This document shows, piece by piece, positions 17,046 to 25,687 of a DNA stretch of 50,614 nucleotides. The DNA comes from DATMNI01 sp035570275 (GTDB taxonomy: Bacteria > Acidobacteriota > Terriglobia > Bryobacterales > Bryobacteraceae), in the NCBI GenBank assembly GCA_035570275.1, contig DATMNI010000223.1:1-50614 (forward strand), in the 5' to 3' direction. The notes beneath the pieces are model-generated. The model saw only the letters and a program-made list of their open reading frames with translations, was not told where the DNA came from and made no database searches. A program made the position numbers and the translations under genes. Within the stretch, counting starts at the first letter, position 1. Each line of letters begins with the position of its first letter.

Positions 17046-17294
17046 TCATAAAAATCCTTTCTTGGCGGCGAGAGAACGGGCGCGGACGATATCGTCCGGG
17101 TCGATAACAATGGAAACCGCTGGAGTAACGCCGGCACGCTCACTGGCGCGTTGAAGTACGTCGGAGAGGATGGTAGTCTGACCGCGGTCAGCGGCTTCTT
17201 CCATCCACTGCTCAGTCTCTTCGCGGTGTTCGTCCCACCACTGCGATTCCGCCGCCTCGGACTCAAATTTGGGGATGTTCGGTTTTTGAATCAT
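17046..17294 (-). CDS. CopG-type (BrnA-like) antitoxin, probably C-terminally truncated
   Basis: An 82-residue protein with the CopG-antitoxin signature IPKFESEAAESQWWDEHRE at the N-terminus and the ribbon-helix-helix core VSIVIDPDDIVRARSLAAKKG at the C-terminus. In relatives this core continues after KKG with the second helix of the DNA-binding fold (YQTYIKMLLHE-like). Here the frame ends at GFL and a TGA, and a MITE-like element begins nine bases further on. DNA binding is therefore probably impaired while the toxin-binding N-terminal part remains. The ribosome site GGGAGAGG precedes the ATG. A decayed toxin frame lies just upstream. Confidence 0.7.
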   Translation of the reverse strand: MIQKPNIPKFESEAAESQWWDEHREETEQWMEEAADRGQTTILSDVLQRASERAGVTPAVSIVIDPDDIVRARSLAAKKGFL

Positions 17295-17295
17295 A

Positions 17296-17430
17296 TTCCT
17301 CTCCCTTTGAGGTAGAGATCTTGTCAGCGCATTGTCGCCGTTTACGCCGTGATGGGCCGGATGGCATCGTCGCGAATGGTAAAGACCACAGCCAGAATCT
17401 GTCCGTTAGCCGTCATACCCAATGCTTTGG
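17296..17430 (-). pseudogene. Decayed BrnT-like toxin, C-terminal remnant
   Basis: Directly upstream of the antitoxin, the minus strand reads LGMTANGQILAVVFTIRDDA then IRPITA, stop, TATMR, stop, QDLYLKGR. This matches the strand-strand-helix end of BrnT toxins (G-x-T-x-x-G-R-x-L-x-V-V-x-T, IRxISA, then the R-x-x-x-x-Y-E helix), with the helix broken by two stop codons. Upstream of LGM the frame is lost. The gene order toxin then antitoxin is that of brnTA. Confidence 0.55.
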
Positions 17431-17462
17431 TGCACCCTCACACACAGCCAGGAATGGCCGTG

Positions 17463-19073
17463 TTACCTAAGCTGGTACGCGCAGTAGCTTGCATTCTCAA
17501 ATACCGGCGCCCCCGCCACACGGTTGCGCGCCTGAACCACGACATACTGGATGCCCAACGTTTCGTACTTCGGCATATCCGCCGCCTGGAAACCGGCGGC
17601 GCCGCCTGGTCCGCCCACGGTCTGCTGCCAGCGGGACCACCACTGCTCGCCCAGTTCCTTCAGGTAGTTCACTTGGCCGCCGCCTTTCCAATCGACGTAG
17701 ACGGCGCGCAGCGCCTCGGATCGGAAGATGCCCGGGTACACTCCATGGGCGGCGTCTGGAAACAGGAAGACCGCGTCCGCGGGCGTAGCGGATCGAGCCC
17801 ACGCCGAGAGTTGCGCCAATTCCGGCGTGTGCAGCCGGGGATAGTTCACCACGCCGGCCAACGGAATGGCAAAGAACGCGGCTACCGCCACGGCAGGCGC
17901 GGCCAGAGGTGCACGCCACTGTGCCAAAACGGTGAGCGCGGCCAACGCCAGTGCCAGGGCCAGCGCCACCGCAAAGCGCGGCCACTCGGGCGGCGCGGTC
18001 AGCACCGGGTGCAGCGGCAACAAAAAAGCCAGCGCACACCAGACGGCGGCCTCCCGGTTCCGCCGGCCCGCCACCGCATATACGCCCGCCACGGCGGTGA
18101 GAAACTGCATCATGAGCGCCGTGAACAGCAGCGTCCGCATAGGTTGGATCTGCGGCACCAGCGTCCATTTCCATTGCTCCAGCAGAAGCCACGAAGCGGG
18201 CATGCTCAACAGGCCCAGTGCCGGCAGGCCAAGCGCGAAAAACGTGAGCGCCGGCGGACATTTCGTCCGCACCCGTACCCAGGCTGCTACCAGGATGACA
18301 AACAGAATCACGTGATGGACGGTGACCGCATGCGGCCACGTGGAAATCCAGGCGTACCCGGCGCGCATCCGCTGCAACTGCTCCTGCAGCGGCGTGAGTT
18401 GGGCGAAGAAAGACTGTTCGCCCATCGCCTGGCCGGCCGCGCGCGCCGTTATCAGCAAGACGGCCACGGCAACGGGCAGCGGCGCCAGGCCCGCCGGCTT
18501 GCGGCGCAGCACCAGCAGAATCGCCAACAGGCCCCAGAACGGCAGCACGGTGGGCGGATGGTAGAGGAAGGCGAGGGCGCCCACAATGCCGGCGCCCAGC
18601 AGCCTATCCCGCGCCACCAGGCCCACGGCGCACACCAGCAGCGGCACGGCGAAGGCGCGCGGGGTGGGCTCATACTCGGTGGTCAAAACCTGCGGGCCGG
18701 TGATGGCGGCTCCGAGCGAACAGATCGCCGCCACCAGAAGCGCCGCGCTCAATCCGAGGCCCATGGCTTCCGCCATCATTATGAGCCCCCAGATGCCCAA
18801 AGCACGGGTGATCACCTGCTGAATGGCGAGAACTTCGGCGAAGCCCAAGCCGGTCAGCGACCGCGACGCGATGGCAATTTCGTCGTAGAGCGTGAATGCC
18901 ACGTGCGGATGCTGCACCAGGATGTCGTTCCGGAGCACCGCGGGGTCGCGCAAATGTTCCAGGATCGGCACATAGATCTGGGTATCCTGTTGCAGCCAGG
19001 TGTGCCCCGGAAACTGGAAAAAAGTGAGAAGCGCAAGCGCCACGGAGGCGGCAGCGGTCGCGAAAGGTCTCAT
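17463..19073 (-). CDS. Multipass inner-membrane protein, GT-C-like, unknown function
   Basis: A 536-residue protein with about ten hydrophobic segments. The first is at residues 5-20 and is followed by an acidic periplasmic loop (WLQQDTQIYVPILEHLRDPA). Further segments lie at about 85-125, 140-215, 255-275, 285-345 and 355-415. The C-terminal soluble domain (about residues 425-536) contains TPADAVFLFPDAAHG and YVDWKGGGQVNY. The arrangement of many membrane helices plus a soluble end, with an acidic first loop, recalls GT-C glycosyltransferases, but no diagnostic motif confirms it. A degenerate partial copy of the C-terminal part lies at 16214-16443. It is followed upstream by a TPR gene in the same direction (55-bp gap). 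Confidence 0.75.
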   Translation of the reverse strand: MRPFATAAASVALALLTFFQFPGHTWLQQDTQIYVPILEHLRDPAVLRNDILVQHPHVAFTLYDEIAIASRSLTGLGFAEVLAIQQVITRALGIWGLIMMAEAMGLGLSAALLVAAICSLGAAITGPQVLTTEYEPTPRAFAVPLLVCAVGLVARDRLLGAGIVGALAFLYHPPTVLPFWGLLAILLVLRRKPAGLAPLPVAVAVLLITARAAGQAMGEQSFFAQLTPLQEQLQRMRAGYAWISTWPHAVTVHHVILFVILVAAWVRVRTKCPPALTFFALGLPALGLLSMPASWLLLEQWKWTLVPQIQPMRTLLFTALMMQFLTAVAGVYAVAGRRNREAAVWCALAFLLPLHPVLTAPPEWPRFAVALALALALAALTVLAQWRAPLAAPAVAVAAFFAIPLAGVVNYPRLHTPELAQLSAWARSATPADAVFLFPDAAHGVYPGIFRSEALRAVYVDWKGGGQVNYLKELGEQWWSRWQQTVGGPGGAAGFQAADMPKYETLGIQYVVVQARNRVAGAPVFENASYCAYQLR

Positions 19074-19128
19074 GATGGCGCTTCCCCGGCTGGCCGACCA
19101 TAAAAACGATGGTCTGCCCCACCAGGTC

Positions 19129-19803
19129 TCATTTCGCCGGCGTCTTGTCCAGTTGCTGTTTCACCCAGATACGATTCGGGTTCAGTTCCAGGGCTTTGCC
19201 GAATGCCTCGCGAGCTTCCGGGTTCTGGTTCTGCTTGCGCAGGCTCAGGCCCAGCCAGAGATAAGCCTCGGCGTTCTTCGCGTCCAGTTGAATAGCCTTG
19301 CGAAAGTCCGTAATCGCCAGTGGGATTCCGCCGCCCAGAGCCGCCGGCAGGTAGTAGTTGCCCACGCCGCGGGCCACGTACACGGCGGGCGATTTCGGAT
19401 CTTTATCCACCGCCTTGTTGATCGCCTCCTGCGCGCGCTTGCCGTAACTGAGCCCGGTGAGCACGTTGCCCGAAGCCACCTGGCCGCAAAGCGTGCCCAG
19501 AATACGGTAATACTCGGCCACGTCCGGCTTCAGCGCCACTGCCCGCTCCGCCAGTTTGACGCCGCGTTCGGCCACCTGTTCCGCCTGTTTCTTGTCGCGA
19601 ACCTCCAGCGCCACTTCCGCCTGGTATGAGGACGCCAGTGCGGCCTGGTACTGCGCGGCGGCGTCGTTGGGCGCTTTGGCCGCCGCGGCGGAGTATTCGT
19701 TGGCCAGCTTTTCCAGGGTGGCGCGGTCCTGCTGGTCGCGCGCGATATCGAGCGGGGAGGGCACCGCGGCTGCCAGGAATCCTGCGATTAAAAGAGCGAG
19801 CAT
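19129..19803 (-). CDS. Exported TPR protein
   Basis: A 224-residue protein with a short signal peptide (LALLIAGFLAAAVPSP) and four or five TPR units, for example AAQYQAALASSYQAEVAL, AVALKPDVAEYYRILGTL, AVDKDPKSPAVYVARGVGNY, AIQLDAKNAEAYLWLGLSL and ALELNPNRIWVKQQLD. AAKAPNDAAAQY precedes them. No catalytic domain. The ATG is preceded by AAGGA. It lies between the MFS gene upstream and the membrane protein gene downstream, all on the minus strand, and may share their transcript. Role unknown, probably protein-protein contact in the periplasm. Confidence 0.8.
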   Translation of the reverse strand: MLALLIAGFLAAAVPSPLDIARDQQDRATLEKLANEYSAAAAKAPNDAAAQYQAALASSYQAEVALEVRDKKQAEQVAERGVKLAERAVALKPDVAEYYRILGTLCGQVASGNVLTGLSYGKRAQEAINKAVDKDPKSPAVYVARGVGNYYLPAALGGGIPLAITDFRKAIQLDAKNAEAYLWLGLSLRKQNQNPEAREAFGKALELNPNRIWVKQQLDKTPAK

Positions 19804-19824
19804 GTATGTCCTTGTTCCTATTAA

Positions 19825-19873
19825 ATCAAAGCTCGGCGTTTCATCAAAGCTCGGCGTCTTGGATCAAAGCTCG
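19825..19873. repeat. Triplicated end of the MFS gene (ATCAAAGCTCGGC unit)
   Basis: Three copies of ATCAAAGCTCGGC lie about 16-20 bp apart. Read on the minus strand the first is the C-terminal codons and stop of the MFS gene (GCCGAGCTTTGAT, encoding Ala-Glu-Leu-stop), and the other two are downstream duplicates that again carry the stop codon. It is the same type of junction duplication as in the hem operon. Confidence 0.75.
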
Positions 19874-21069
19874 GCTACCCGCCGCTGCACGGCCAGGAAG
19901 TAGAGCGCCACCAGCACCAGAAGCAAGCCGTTCGCCGCCAGCACCGTGGGAGCCGTGAAGATTGGGACGAGCCGCCCCGTGATCAGGTTTCCCAGCGGCA
20001 TGCCGCCGCGGAACGCGAAGTTGTAGACGCTCACCACGCGGCCCCGCATTTCGTTGGTGACAATCAATTGCACCAGTGAGCTCACCATGGAAAAAACCAC
20101 GATCATGGCAACCCCGCTGATGAACAGCATGACGCCCGACAACACCAGCGAGCGCGAAAGACCGAACCCGGAAATTCCGGCGCCTAACGTAAGCAGCATG
20201 AGAAGAGCAATGCGGCCTTTGTGGCGCACGTTGCCCAACCAGGCGACCACCAGCGCGCCCAGGATCGACCCCATCCCCGAAAGCGATAGGAATAGGGCAT
20301 AAGTTCCAGCGCCCCGATGAAAAATGTCGCTGGCGTACAGCGGAAACAGCGTCCTCATTGGGACCGCCAGGGCCGTCATGCAGAATGCCAGGACCATGAG
20401 GGCTTCCATCGCAGGCTGTTTGCGGATGAAGCGGATGCCCTGTTTCATGCTGTCCAGAATGCTCTCCGTGGTCTTTTCCGGGAGGAATCGCACCGTCAGC
20501 ATGCTCAGCGAAACGATAGGCGCTACGAACGAAAGCGAATTGAGCGCGAAGCACCAGGTGTCCCCGAGTTTCGCCAGGGTAGGCCCCGCCAAGGCCGGCC
20601 CCAGCACCACCGCCGTGTTGAACTGCATCGACTGCAGCGCGATGGCGTTGGGCATGTCCTCTTTCTTCACCAGCGTGGGAATCAGCGCCGCGTACGCGGG
20701 CCCGCCGAAGGACTGCGCCAACCCCGAAATGAACGAGGACACCAACAGGTGCCAGACTTTAACGACATGAAAGCCCACCAGGAACGTGAGTACGAAAGCG
20801 CACGACATCTGGACAACCTGCGAGCCGATCAGCACCTGGCGGCGTTCCATGCGGTCGGCCACCACGCCTCCCACCAGCGAAAAAAGGAAGATGGGAATGC
20901 TGCCTAGAAACTGGTCGAGGCCAAGCAGGAAAGCCGAATGGCTCAACTTCCAGATGAGCCAGCCCTGCGCCACGATCTGCATCCACGTGCCGATGCTGGA
21001 CATGCAGGCGCCCGTCCACATTAAGCGGAAGTCGCGGTATTGAAATGCTTTGAAGACCCGGCGGATCAC
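19864..21069 (-). CDS. MFS exporter (EntS/MFS_3-like)
   Basis: A 401-residue, twelve-segment major-facilitator permease. The N-terminus (FQYRDFRLMWTGACMSSIGT then WMQIVAQGWLIW) and the motif-A-like loop GGVVADRMERRQVL are typical of the EntS/MFS_3 group. The loop between segments 6 and 7 is short (FLPEKTTESILDSMKQGIRF). The second half has GMGSILGALVVAWLG and NEMRGRVVSVYNFAFRG. Members export siderophores or drugs; the substrate here is unknown. Translation appears to start at a GTG (21067-21069). The 3' end is duplicated twice downstream. Confidence 0.88.
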   Translation of the reverse strand: MIRRVFKAFQYRDFRLMWTGACMSSIGTWMQIVAQGWLIWKLSHSAFLLGLDQFLGSIPIFLFSLVGGVVADRMERRQVLIGSQVVQMSCAFVLTFLVGFHVVKVWHLLVSSFISGLAQSFGGPAYAALIPTLVKKEDMPNAIALQSMQFNTAVVLGPALAGPTLAKLGDTWCFALNSLSFVAPIVSLSMLTVRFLPEKTTESILDSMKQGIRFIRKQPAMEALMVLAFCMTALAVPMRTLFPLYASDIFHRGAGTYALFLSLSGMGSILGALVVAWLGNVRHKGRIALLMLLTLGAGISGFGLSRSLVLSGVMLFISGVAMIVVFSMVSSLVQLIVTNEMRGRVVSVYNFAFRGGMPLGNLITGRLVPIFTAPTVLAANGLLLVLVALYFLAVQRRVAEL

Positions 21070-21169
21070 GATTGGCGACTAGCCCGCGTTTCTCGTCGAA
21101 ACACGGAAACTGGCATACCCCTGGGGCACGTTTGGATTGTAACAGGTTCGCCTGGCGCGAGTGGTGAAC

Positions 21170-21220
21170 GGGCGGGGCGGGCAAGGGCAAGGGGGGCATG
21201 GGCAAGGGGAGGCAAGGGGG
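21170..21220 (+). repeat. G-rich tract with quadruplex-forming pattern
   Basis: Between the two MFS genes the plus strand carries GGGCGGGGCGGGCAAGGG followed by further runs of four to six G separated by CAA or CAT. Four or more G3+ runs with one- to three-base loops satisfy the usual quadruplex pattern. In the mRNA sense strand of the minus-strand genes this is a C-rich tract. Confidence 0.6.
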
Positions 21221-21261
21221 TGCCGTCAAACGCGGGGCTGGCTCGCTGCCGCATCGCAGCA

Positions 21262-21297
21262 GGCGGATTAACAATCCGCCGCAGGTTCACAACCTGC
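21262..21297. terminator. Two adjacent hairpins after the sugar-type MFS gene
   Basis: GGCGGATT-AAC-AATCCGCC (21262-21280) is followed directly by GCAGGTT-CAC-AACCTGC (21281-21297). They begin 12 bases beyond the stop codon of the gene at 21309-22640 on the minus strand. No T run. A related single hairpin, CAGGTT-GGA-AACCTG, lies two bases after the hemC stop (40288-40302), which suggests a dispersed family. Confidence 0.5.
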
Positions 21298-21308
21298 CCC
21301 ACAATCGC

Positions 21309-22640
21309 CTACCTCATCTTGACTGGCTTGAAGCCGCCCTTCGAACGGTCGTAAAACCAGATGGCCCCGAAGACAATCAGCAGGATCGCCGGCAGTATGG
21401 CCACCGCACGGAATGATGTCTGCGATGCCATGCCGAGAACCTGATCGAGTTTGTCGCCGGACAATGCTTTGAAGGCCTCCTGGCCGCCCGCAACCTCGAT
21501 TTTCTTGGAGTCGAAGATTTGCCCCATCGCCGGCAGCACGAAGTTGATGGAGAGCGTGCCGGCCGTGCCCATCAGCCCCATCAGCAGCGCGCCGCCGCGC
21601 GGGAAACGCTCCGACGCGGTCGCCAGCATGGTGGGCCACATGAAGCAGACACCGACGCCCCAGACGGTGGCCGCGAGCACGCCAGTCACCGGAGAATTGG
21701 CGAAGCTGAGCAGCACCAGCCCGAACGAGGCCAGCAGGCAGGAGCACCACAGCAGCCCGATGGACGAAAGCTTATGCACCAGGGTTCCCGCGAAGTGCCG
21801 CGCCACGAACATGATGCCGCTGACGTAGACCAGCAGCAGAATGCCCTGCATGTGAACCGTTCTGGTGAGCGCCAGGTCCACCCACTGGCCGGGCGCCAGT
21901 TCCGACGCCGCGGTGAGGAACATGGAGCAGAAAAGCACGATGAACATGGGGTTGAGGAGTTCGCGGAACATCTCGCCCATGGAGACCCCTGACGCCGCGC
22001 GCTCGGTGGGCGGGAACTTCACGCCCAGGCAGAGGATGACCACCGCCGTGGCCGGAATCAGAATCAGGCCAAGTTTGATCTGCCAGCCGACCTGCGCCTG
22101 GCTCAGAAAGTAGCCCAGCAATCCCCCGGCAATCAGGCCGCCTGGCCACCAGGCATGCAGCGTGTTCAGCCGCGCAGCCTTGTCATCGGGGTACAGGGTG
22201 GCGCAGAGCGGGTTGATGACCGTCTCCACCAGTCCCCAGCCGATTCCGGTGATGACCGCCCCCACGTAAATCACGGTGTACACGCCATCGCCCGAGGCTA
22301 GACTCCCGGCAAACAGAATCACCAGGGTGCCGGCGATGAAACAGGCTCCCGAAAGCGGCAGCAGCAGAGCCATGCCGATGGCATCCAGCAGGGGGCTGCC
22401 GATGGCGATGGTGAGCGCGAACCCGAGGAAGGGAACGCCCAGCACGGAGCCGATCATGCCGGCCGAGTGGATGGGATCCACCGGATCGAAGAAGATGCGC
22501 TGCAGATCGGTGGCGACATCGGCGCGCAGGGAAGCGGCCACGCCGGCGGTGAAGAGCGCCAGGACGCTGACCAGGAAGAGACGGCCCTTGTTGTACGCGG
22601 CGTGGCGATCGAGGCCAGCCGAAGCAGCGGGAGTACTCAT
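21309..22640 (-). CDS. MFS transporter of the FucP-like (sugar:H+ symporter) type
   Basis: A 443-residue twelve-segment permease. GIGWGLVETVINPLCATLYP, NTLHAWWPGGLIAGGLLGY and WGVGVCFMWPTMLATASERF follow the FucP/NagP-type pattern, in which N-P and H-x-x-W motifs sit in segments 4-5 and 10. A sugar substrate is an inference from the family. The gene lies two positions upstream of the EntS-like exporter on the same strand, separated by a G-rich tract and hairpins, so it is probably a separate transcript. I chose the ATG at 22638-22640; an in-frame TTG at 22661 adds seven residues. No clear Shine-Dalgarno precedes it. Confidence 0.82.
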   Translation of the reverse strand: MSTPAASAGLDRHAAYNKGRLFLVSVLALFTAGVAASLRADVATDLQRIFFDPVDPIHSAGMIGSVLGVPFLGFALTIAIGSPLLDAIGMALLLPLSGACFIAGTLVILFAGSLASGDGVYTVIYVGAVITGIGWGLVETVINPLCATLYPDDKAARLNTLHAWWPGGLIAGGLLGYFLSQAQVGWQIKLGLILIPATAVVILCLGVKFPPTERAASGVSMGEMFRELLNPMFIVLFCSMFLTAASELAPGQWVDLALTRTVHMQGILLLVYVSGIMFVARHFAGTLVHKLSSIGLLWCSCLLASFGLVLLSFANSPVTGVLAATVWGVGVCFMWPTMLATASERFPRGGALLMGLMGTAGTLSINFVLPAMGQIFDSKKIEVAGGQEAFKALSGDKLDQVLGMASQTSFRAVAILPAILLIVFGAIWFYDRSKGGFKPVKMR

Positions 22641-22724
22641 AACGTGACAAGAATAACGCAATGCGGCCTGTGATGCTCGTAGGCCCTACCGGCCACTGCA
22701 CCGCGGACGCCGCCATTTTCGAAG

Positions 22725-25358
22725 CTATTCGTTCCGCAGGGCGCGCAGCGGTTCGAGGCCCGCCGCTCGCCGTGCCGGCAAATAGCTTGCCACCGCGCTT
22801 ACCATCAGCAACGCCAGCGGAACCAGAGCGTACACTGCGGGAGACGAGACGCCGAGTCCGGGAAAGCCCGCGGAGAGCACTGGCGCTGCCGCCGCCGTGA
22901 GCACTCCGCCGATGGCGATACCGACGCCGGCGAGAATCAGTCCGCGGCGCTCGACCAGCCACACGACGTCGCGGCGGCTGGCGCCGATGGCGACGCGGAT
23001 GCCGAACTCCTTGACGCGGCGGCTCACCGTGTAGGCGACCAGCCCATAGAGCCCGGTGGTGGCCAGCGCCAGACCGATGAATCCCATGGTCCCCACCATC
23101 TGGAAGAACTGCAGCCACGTATCCGTTACGCGGCTTTCGTAGAGCGTGGCTACGGTCCGCAGGTTGAATACCGGCACGTTGCCGTCGATGGATCGAACCG
23201 CGTCGCGCAAGGCCGCTGCGAGCCCACCCGCATCGCCCACGGATTGGACGATTAGCGTCATCCGCATGCGCGGGCTCTGCTCGTAGGGCACATACACGAA
23301 CGTGGCCGGCGTTTCGTTCACAGCCAGATAGTGCCCTGTCTTCGCCACTCCGACGACTTCGGCGGCAGGCCCCTCCGCGCTGTCTATCCGGATCCGCTTA
23401 CCGATCGCATCCTGGCCCGGCCAATAGGTCTTCGCAAACTGCTGGTTCACAATCGCCACGCGGCGTGATGCGGCGCGGTCGCCGTCCGTGAAAGCGCGCC
23501 CGCGTTGAATTTCGATTTTCATGGCGCTGAAGTAGCCGGCGTCCACCGCGGAGCCGAACACGTTCACTTTTTCGCGGCCCTTCGGAAACTGGTACCCTTC
23601 GGGCACTACACTGACCAGAGTCTGAGCGGGGGACAACGGCAGCGACTCGGTCATCGCCACCCCCGCCACGCCGGCCATCGTGCGAACGCGATCCACCAGC
23701 CGGCGGTAGAAGTCGTTCGCCTGTTCAGGCGAGTAGTGCAGCACGGCGGGCGCGGTATCCAGGCTGATCAAGTGGTCCGTGCGAAACTCGGGCGGCATCA
23801 CCAGCATGTTCCGGAAGCCTGCCAGAAACATGCCGGCGGCGATCAGCACCACCATCGCGAGGGCGATCTGGCCGGCCACCAGAACATCGCGGCCGATGAA
23901 TCGAATAGGCAGGTTGCGCCCTCTGCCGGACGCGCCGTCCCCACCCGCTTTCAGTGCGCTCACGAAGTCCGTCCGCGCGGTCTGCCAGGCCGGAGCCAGG
24001 CCGAAGAAGATACAACTCGCCAGCGCCGCCAGCAGGCTGAACTCGACGATACGCCAATCCAACCTCACGCCCAGCACGTTCGGTGGATCGCTGGGCACGC
24101 TGAGCGTTTGCAGCAACAGAATGCCGCCGTAAGCGAAGAACAACCCCGCGATGCCACCCGCCAGCGCCACGATGAGGCTTTCGGTCATCAGTTGGCGCAC
24201 CACGCGGCTGCGTCCCGCCCCGATGGACAGGCGGATGGCGATCTCGCGGCCTCGGGCGTGCCCCCGGGCAAGCAACAGATTGGCGACGTTCGAGCAGGCA
24301 ATGATCAGGATGAGCGCCACCAACCCCATCAGCATCTTGACCAGCGCCAGCAGTTGGGGACTCTGCTGGATGCGCCGCTGCAGTTCCGTGCGCAGCCCCA
24401 TGTGCCGGTTGCGATTCGTCTTTACATACTCGCGCTCGAGGGCGGCCCCGATCACTGCAAGTTCCGCCTGCGCCGCTTTCTGCGAAGCGCCATCGCCCAA
24501 CCGGCCCTTAACCACGAGGTTGTGGATACTGCGGTCCTCCAGCGGATCCGCCGGCAAGCCAGCCAGGCGCTGGGCCATCCCGAGAGGAACGAAGATGCTG
24601 GGTTGAAGGAAGCGGTCCAGACCGGTAAAGGACGCCGGGGCCACGCCGACGATCGTGAAAACGATCCCGTTGAGGCGCAACGTACTGCCGATGGCGACGG
24701 CGCCGCCGGCGTAATTCTGCCGCCAGAAGTCGTAGCTGAGCATGGCGACGGGCTGGGCGGACGGATCGGCTTCGCCAGGCAGAAACGCGCGGCCGGCCGC
24801 AGGCGTCACGCCCACGACCGGAAAGAAGTTGTCGCTCACCAGGCTCGCAAAGCGAATCTGTGCCGGCGCCGCGGGGTTGGCGGCCGCCGCCAGGGTGGTA
24901 AGGCGATACGCGGCCAGGCCGCTGAAGGAGCGGCTTTTCTCGCGCAGATCGCGGTAATCGGGGAACGACATGCCTTCCAAAGGATTGTCGGGTGTGGTGT
25001 TGCTGACGTCGAACACCGCGGCTGGATGGGTGATCGGCAGAGGCCGCAGCAGCGCCGCGTCGGCGAAGCTGAAAATCGCGCTGTTGGCCCCGATGGCCAG
25101 CGCCAGTGAGAGCACCGCCACCGCGACAAATGCGGGCTGCTTGCCGAGCGCGCGCAGTGAATAGCGGACGTCCGCAAGAAAACTGTCGAGCCACGTCCAG
25201 CCCCAGGTGGCACGAACGTCCTCCATCGCCAGCGTGAGGTTGCCGAGTTCCTTGCGGCCCGCGATGGCGGTGAGCGATCGCAACTCCTCGCGCATCTCGC
25301 GCTCTTCCTGGCGGCGCCGCGCCGGCCACAGATATTTGAACCGATTCCAGATCGTCAT
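22725..25358 (-). CDS. ADOP-type duplicated FtsX/MacB-like ABC permease (second copy)
   Basis: A paralogue of the permease at 1209-3815, 877 residues, with the same order: basic N-terminus (WNRFKYLWPARRRQEERE), first membrane segment (AVLSLALAIGANSAIFSF), MacB-like core with SFPDYRDLREKSRSF, the FtsX block with CSNVANLLLARGHARGREI, a second core, and a final FtsX block with VSRRVKEFGIRVAIGASRRD ending in LEPLRALRNE. The ATG overlaps the PadR stop (ATGA), so the pair is translationally coupled. No ATPase is encoded nearby. Sequence similarity to the first copy is strongest in the membrane segments and weak in the periplasmic cores, which suggests different ligands. Confidence 0.9.
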   Translation of the reverse strand: MTIWNRFKYLWPARRRQEEREMREELRSLTAIAGRKELGNLTLAMEDVRATWGWTWLDSFLADVRYSLRALGKQPAFVAVAVLSLALAIGANSAIFSFADAALLRPLPITHPAAVFDVSNTTPDNPLEGMSFPDYRDLREKSRSFSGLAAYRLTTLAAAANPAAPAQIRFASLVSDNFFPVVGVTPAAGRAFLPGEADPSAQPVAMLSYDFWRQNYAGGAVAIGSTLRLNGIVFTIVGVAPASFTGLDRFLQPSIFVPLGMAQRLAGLPADPLEDRSIHNLVVKGRLGDGASQKAAQAELAVIGAALEREYVKTNRNRHMGLRTELQRRIQQSPQLLALVKMLMGLVALILIIACSNVANLLLARGHARGREIAIRLSIGAGRSRVVRQLMTESLIVALAGGIAGLFFAYGGILLLQTLSVPSDPPNVLGVRLDWRIVEFSLLAALASCIFFGLAPAWQTARTDFVSALKAGGDGASGRGRNLPIRFIGRDVLVAGQIALAMVVLIAAGMFLAGFRNMLVMPPEFRTDHLISLDTAPAVLHYSPEQANDFYRRLVDRVRTMAGVAGVAMTESLPLSPAQTLVSVVPEGYQFPKGREKVNVFGSAVDAGYFSAMKIEIQRGRAFTDGDRAASRRVAIVNQQFAKTYWPGQDAIGKRIRIDSAEGPAAEVVGVAKTGHYLAVNETPATFVYVPYEQSPRMRMTLIVQSVGDAGGLAAALRDAVRSIDGNVPVFNLRTVATLYESRVTDTWLQFFQMVGTMGFIGLALATTGLYGLVAYTVSRRVKEFGIRVAIGASRRDVVWLVERRGLILAGVGIAIGGVLTAAAAPVLSAGFPGLGVSSPAVYALVPLALLMVSAVASYLPARRAAGLEPLRALRNE

Positions 25359-25687
25359 CCTTTCACCCCCGGCAACGGACCCATGATCCGTCCGACCGCG
25401 TTCACGAAGTCAGCCCACTTCGAGTGTTCCCTTACCAGGTGCTTGCGGCCGGCCGCGGTGAGCTTGTAATACTTGGCGCGGCGATTGTGCTCGGACGTCT
25501 CCCACGCCGACGCGATCCAGCCTTTGGCTTCGAGCCGCTTCAACGCCGGATAGAGCGAACCGAACTCAATCTCGAGGGCCTCGTTGGAGGTGCTGCGAAT
25601 GGTTTTGGCGATTCCGTAGCCGTGAAGGGAGCCGGCCAGCAGCGTCCGGAGCACCAGCATGTCGAGCGTTCCTTGCAGCAGATCCAT
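25355..25687 (-). CDS. PadR-family transcriptional regulator (second copy)
   Basis: A 110-residue PadR protein with LLQGTLDMLVLRTLLAGSLH, GYGIAKTIRSTS, EFGSLYPALKRLEAKGWIAS and NNRRAKYYKLTAAGRKHLVRE, the complete winged-helix plus dimerisation helix. Its stop overlaps the permease start by four bases. The promoter (25696-25724) is close to consensus and its -10 lies only eight bases before the ATG, with no Shine-Dalgarno between, so the message is probably leaderless. CTATATG repeats inside the promoter are candidate autoregulatory sites. Confidence 0.92.
   Translation of the reverse strand: MDLLQGTLDMLVLRTLLAGSLHGYGIAKTIRSTSNEALEIEFGSLYPALKRLEAKGWIASAWETSEHNRRAKYYKLTAAGRKHLVREHSKWADFVNAVGRIMGPLPGVKG

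Noticed and set aside
17349..19103. Open plus-strand frame of about 584 codons opposite the multipass membrane protein
   Set aside because: Highly charged low-complexity translation; the minus strand has clear membrane helices and a duplicated C-terminal domain.
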